DNA of 64,000 nt, from the NCBI GenBank assembly GCA_964017045.1, contig OZ024798.1, positions 31,734,347 to 31,798,346 of the forward strand, in the 5' to 3' direction. The stretch's first letter is position 1, and each line of letters opens with the position of its first letter. Origin of the DNA: Omphiscola glabra (taxonomy: Eukaryota > Mollusca > Gastropoda > Lymnaeidae). Below, one piece after another: positions 59,742 to 64,000 of this stretch. The notes beneath the pieces are model-generated. The model did not search any database. It saw only the letters and a list, made by a program, of their open reading frames with translations, and was not told where the DNA came from. The position numbers and the translations under genes were made by a program.

Positions 59742-61200
59742 AGTGGCGTAGCTAGGGGTGTGGACCACATCGGGTGAAACCATCTCAGGGGGTGACACCA
59801 AATTGAAAAATTGCCTTTTTTACCGAGCACACACTGCTCGGTCTAACACAGCACACACTGCTCGGTCTAACACAGCACACACTGCTCAGTCTAACACAGC
59901 ACACACTGCTCGGTCTAACACAGCACACACTGCTCGGTCTAACACAGCACACACTGCTCGGTCTAACACAGCACACACTGCTCGGTCTAACACAGCACAC
60001 ACTGCTCGGTCTAACCGAATGTTATAAAAAGGATAACCGATCACACTTAAATCACACGATATAGTAAGAAGGCGAGTTTTAATGGATGTGTGGGCCATTC
60101 GCTTAACGTGTGTGGTCAACACTCTTTGGCCAAAAATGCTTCTATGTATTACATTTTTCGGTACTCTTGAGAGAATATTTTCCTTCTTAGCTGCATCCAT
60201 TCAATTGAGGGGATGTTTTAATTGAACACACTGCAATGTTGGTGAATAGACTGTCAACAAAACGTTTGAGTGCTCATCATGCTTCTGTTAAAACAGGGAA
60301 AGATAAGTTTGCTGAATGTGTGGCGGTGATAAAAGCTCTATGTGACTTTTACATGCTGGTTGTGATTTTACGTTTATCTGCTACCTTTGCCTTTGGGCTG
60401 ATCTACTTGAGGAAGTTAATCTTACTCAGCAGTATCTTCAGATAGAGGATTTACTCTTGACAAAGTGGTGACCAACGCAGAAGCCTTAAGAAATTTTCTG
60501 CACGAGAAGCGCTGTCACTTGGTGGGACATGCTATTGAAAAAGCACTTTTAAAATCAGGAATTTCGGTAAAGAGAAGATTAAGATTTAGAAGCTTATGTC
60601 AGGAGAATCATTAATAGGTGCTGGACTCATTCTACTTGAAGAAAACAGGATGGAGATCCTGGGGTGTAATGATCACTTTCCTTCTGAACTCCAGATCAGA
60701 TCATCAGCGACCAAAGAAGTAGCAGATATGTTTGGGCTGTCCCACTTAAATGTCTGCTATCAGCAAGTGAGTAAGATTTATTGGTGTCCGTTCAAATATA
60801 ACCTCCTTCTATGATGAGTTATCAGAAGATGAACTTTTTAAAAGAAATACCAAGGCTTAGAAGACACCTAAAGGCAACTAAGATTTCACAAAGTCATGGA
60901 CTGGTGCGTATTTGATGTTTTGAAATTCATAGCTGAAACGAGACTTCCCAGAATTTCTTCCAATACTCTCGCTAAGCCTTCAATTGTTTCTTACGATATG
61001 TATGGCAGTAGCTTCATATGAGCGGAGCTTTTTATAACTAAGGCTTAGCAATAACTATTTTTCGATCCACCATGGGACTGTCGATGCTTTCTGATCTGGC
61101 TCTACCATCAATTGAAAGTGATACGGTGAATGATATTGATTAGATCGCCTTTCATTGTCATCACGTCAGGTTTTTTCGCCGCATTAAGACGTGCAGACAG
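59741..61200 (+). pseudogene. Decayed hAT transposon, ZMYM-type transposase
   Basis: The left end CAGTGGCGTAGCTAGGGG at 59740-59757 equals the terminus of the MITE at 13749. Inside, an eight-copy 24-bp minisatellite (59825-60016) is followed by a transposase coding remnant with many frameshifts and stops: TNAEALRNFLHEKRCHLVGH, GISVKRRLRFR, then the C-terminal hAT dimerisation region FLTICMAVASYERSFL(stop)LR and LSDLALPSIES. Blocks of this type (ISIERRVRRR-like, VASAERSFSKLK-like, L-DLA-LSIE) occur in order in hAT transposases related to ZMYM1-type proteins. No right terminal repeat was found. It is not functional. Confidence 0.72.
59825..60016. repeat. 24-bp minisatellite, 8 copies
   Basis: The unit contains CACACTGCTCGGTCTAAC; one copy has CTCAGTC. 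It is within the 5' part of the decayed hAT element, so it may be an internal repeat of that element. Frames through it are not genes. Confidence 0.92.
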
Positions 61201-62180
61201 AAAGGTGGCAGACTAGGAAATCTCACTTCGCAGGCTCCTGGAACCCAAAAGATAGAGATGGATCCAAAAATAAATATGAACCCAACCCCTCTCGGATTTT
61301 AAACGTATCATCCTGATACTTTAGTGCATGGTGCATTTAAAATCTCAACCAATAAGAAAAGAATAACTCCACAAAAATGGCGCCCTGTCCGGAGATAAAA
61401 TAGTTCTTTTAATAGCGGTAAGAACAATTTCTGGAGATAAAAAAGTTCTTTCAATAGCAGTAAGAGCAATGTCTAGAGATAAAAAAAAGTTCTTTCAATA
61501 GCGGTAAGAGTTATCTGAGTATGACCGTAAACTTGTTATGATGAACAATAATTGTTCCATAAAATAAGTTTACTGCAGTTTTGAAAAAACCCCACCATGT
61601 TTACCTAGGATCCAAAATGGGAAACAATAACATGATCAACGACAACAATTCTACAACTTCCCCGAATTTGCGATAAAATGGTCTTAAAAGTAAGGCCACG
61701 TCATGTTTTATAAGCAAATTCACATTAATTTCCCCCGTGTATACCCCCACCCCACTTGAATTTTGATGAACTTCAAAAGGGATGATGTTACATATGAAGT
61801 TTGCTTCAGTTGGAAAAAGCTGTCCAATCTTTATATCTTTGGTTCACTGACCGCCACAGCGCTGAATCTGGTAGACAGATCAATAAGTTTAAAAAAAAAA
61901 ATTATCTGTTGAAATTATTTGTGCACTTAATTCATGAACAAATGTAAATATTATGTGTGTTAAATTACAAAGGAGCCTCTGTAGAAAAACTTTTCATATT
62001 AATACAGAAAGTCAGACATGTTTACCCTTACACTTTCGCGGTAGTAAATACGTTTTTAAGCCTAAGACTACTGCACTACCACGAGCCTAAAAAAACCCTC
62101 CGGTTTCGGAAGTTTTTCGTACATTTCGTTTAATTTTAATTTTTTAAAAATGAAATAATTGGGGTGTTTTTTTTAGTAAA
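61201..62180. other. Intergenic, with a three-copy 45-60 bp repeat
   Basis: At 61393-61512, three imperfect tandem copies of AGTTCTTT(C/T)AATAGC and GGTAAGA. Otherwise no gene or RNA is recognised. Confidence 0.55.
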
Positions 62181-62420
62181 AATGGGACCCGGGTGCGAAT
62201 GGCGGCGTTGCGAGTCCGGGTCCATTTTGACTAATGCTATTCAGATGTCATTTGTGGTCGTTTATTTTAGTTAAACTGAAGAATTAAGTTTACAAACATA
62301 TAGTCCATTCAATTATCTTTCATTTGATTCCTCATTTTGTCTTACGAACCCAACAATAATATTTTAAATAGTTTTTTAATCCCAACCTCTCACTTCTGGT
62401 ACCCGGGTACGAATAGCCAC
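62181..62420 (-). mobile_element. 239-bp CCCGGG-bounded repeat, third copy
   Basis: Reverse-complement relative of 36862-37099 over the full length, with the same two ends (AATGGGACCCGGGTGCG at the left, GTACCCGGGTACGAATAGCC at the right). No coding frame. Confidence 0.82.
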
Positions 62421-62588
62421 CTCGAACAAAGACGTTGCAGGACTATATCCTGTATATTTATCCGTGTTAACTTACATAAGCAGTTGAGCGGATTTCCTTG
62501 CATAGCTTTTATTTTTATTGCACCCCCCCCCCCCCGTTTTTTGTTTTGTTTTCTTCTTCCAATTAACCAAGCTTGAAACTACGTTTAT

Positions 62589-63224
62589 GGGAGCTGACAC
62601 TAACCCAGATGAGAGCTGACACTAACCCAGATGAGAGCTGACACTAACCCAGATGAGAGCTGACACTAACCCAGATGAGAGCTGACACTAACCCAGATGA
62701 GAGCTGACACTAACCCAGATGGGAGCTGACACTAACCCAGATGAGAGCTGACACTAACCCAGATGGGAGCTGACACTAACCCAGATGGGAGCTGACACTA
62801 ACCCAGATGGGAGCTGACACTAACCCAGATGGGAGCTGACACTAACCCAGATGGGAGCTGACACTAACCCAGATGGGAGCTGACACTAACCCAGATGGGA
62901 GCTGACACTAACCCAGATGAGAGCTGACACTAACCCAGATGGGAGCTGACACTAACCCAGATGAGAGCTGACACTAACCCAGATGAGAGCTGACACTAAC
63001 CCAGATGGGAGCTGACACTAACCCAGATGAGAGCTGACACTAACCCAGATGAGAGCTGACACTAACCCAGATGGGAGCTGACACTAACCCAGATGGGAGC
63101 TGACACTAACCCAGATGGGAGCTGACACTAACCCAGATGAGAGCTGACACTAACCCAGATGAGAGCTGACACTAACCCAGATGAGAGCTGACACTAACCC
63201 AGATGGGAGCTGACACTAACCCAG
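62589..63224. repeat. 22-bp minisatellite, 29 copies
   Basis: The unit contains GAGCTGACACTAACCCAGAT. The 29 units are identical except for one G/A site (GGGAGC versus GAGAGC), which points to recent expansion and homogenisation. Confidence 0.95.
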
Positions 63225-63545
63225 GGGTAAACAGGTCTGGAAAGTTGATACATTTTGTTTAAAAAATATATTTCTCTCTTGTTATGATTGCAATTATTCG
63301 AAAGGAAATATTTTAACAAAAATTGAGATGAAGTAAACATTGCAGGAAGTAACGGATGTGACGTGTGATTTTGATGGGAAAAGTTATGGGTTAAAACGTT
63401 TTGGACTGGTAGGGATCAACATGAAGGAATCAACATGAAGGGGATCAACATGAAGGAATCATCATAAAGGGATCAACACGAAGAGATCGACATGAGCGTC
63501 TGTGAGTTGTTGAAATGCAAGAAACGTGGAACCTACCCAAAGAAT
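63225..63545. other. Short intergenic stretch
   Basis: Nothing recognised apart from a small degenerate repeat of GGATCAACATGAA at 63414-63490. Confidence 0.5.
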
Positions 63546-64000
63546 AAAAATGGACAAAATACTCGAAAATAGAAAGAAAGCGTTGAAACAGAGAAGAGAG
63601 ATAGAGGATAAAGAGGAGAGAGGGGACAGAGAGAAAGAGAGAGAGGAGAGAAAGAGCAGAGACAGAGAAGTGACAGATAAGACAGCGATAAGACAGCGAA
63701 GAGATAGAGAAGATAAAGAGGAGAGAGAGGAGAGAGGGGACAGAGTGAAAGAGAGAGAGGGGACAGAGGAAAGAGAGAGAGGAGAGACAAAAGTGTCAGA
63801 TAAGACAGCGAAGAAATAGAGAAGATAAAAAGGAGAGAGAGGAGAGAGGGGACAGAGGGAAAGAGAGAGAGGAGAGACAGAGAAGTGTCAGATAAGACAG
63901 CGATAAGACATCGAAGAGATAGAGAAGATAAAGAGGAGAGAGAGGAGAGAGGGGACAGAGGGAAAGAGAGAGAGGGGACAGAGGGAAAGAGAGAGAGGAG
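63546..64000. repeat. GA-rich low-complexity tandem DNA, runs off window
   Basis: Purine-only stretches of GAGAGAGAGG, GACAGAG and AGATAAAGAGG in an irregular higher-order pattern; the block at 63590-63790 is partly repeated at 63800-64000. The open frame rich in Arg, Glu, Asp and Lys is a consequence of the composition and has no splice or domain support. Confidence 0.85.

Noticed and set aside
58574..60016. CRISPR-like array
   Set aside because: The 22- and 24-bp units are directly abutting without unique spacers, and the genome is eukaryotic.
60236..60814. Separate small host genes at 60236-60445 and 60596-60814
   Set aside because: They are fragments in different frames of one decayed hAT transposase; the family blocks run in order across them and the gaps.
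63526..63819. Arg/Glu-rich frame resembling a coiled coil or RS-like protein
   Set aside because: Purine-only low-complexity DNA always translates this way; the frame ends arbitrarily and has no homologous domain.

Overview
The window is eukaryotic nuclear DNA, about two-thirds A+T, with long introns, standard GT-AG splice sites and many transposon remnants. The four host genes are animal genes: CEP43/FOP, a KPNA2-type importin alpha, EEF1AKMT1 and an SLC1A glutamate transporter. Their sequences, a Penelope-like GIY-YIG remnant and the repeat style fit an invertebrate, most likely a gastropod mollusc (pulmonate snail). That placement is inference; the sequence alone does not give the species.

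Layout. (1) 1-20742, minus strand: the 5' part of CEP43, nine exons, whose 3' end lies beyond the left edge. Its introns hold a 27-bp minisatellite, a LINE tail near 7.0-7.6 kb and, in intron 1, a broken plus-strand MULE/SWIM/PHD gene (13.2-17.1 kb) that itself contains an 8-bp-TSD hAT MITE. (2) 20.7-25.8 kb: intergenic, with a 0.4-kb foldback element and two short perfect inverted repeats. (3) 25780-33937, plus strand: importin alpha in eleven coding exons; one intron has a GC donor, one carries a tRNA-derived SINE, one a hAT-like MITE, and intron 9 an apparently intact 2.26-kb piggyBac element with TTAA duplications. (4) 34618-38186, minus strand: EEF1AKMT1, four exons, tail-to-tail with importin alpha. 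(5) 38.4-44.5 kb: a telomere-like foldback repeat, Penelope-like tails and a GC-rich unclassified block. (6) 44.5-49.6 kb: AT-rich, no gene seen. (7) 49636-57780, minus strand: a complete nine-exon excitatory amino acid transporter (560 aa), with a SPIN-like hAT MITE (8-bp TSD) about 220 bp upstream of its start codon. (8) 58-64 kb: a dense run of minisatellites, a decayed hAT (ZMYM-type) transposase, a third copy of the 239-bp repeat family and GA-rich low-complexity DNA.

The four host genes act in separate processes (centrosome/cilium base, nuclear import, translation-factor methylation, glutamate uptake) and do not form a pathway. The strongest points for a second look are the SPIN-like element (a family known for horizontal transfer), the intact piggyBac copy, the EF-hand pair inside CEP43, the 239-bp CCCGGG-bounded repeat family that also occurs as a foldback, the hammerhead-like Penelope tails, and three unrelated arrays sharing a 22-bp period.
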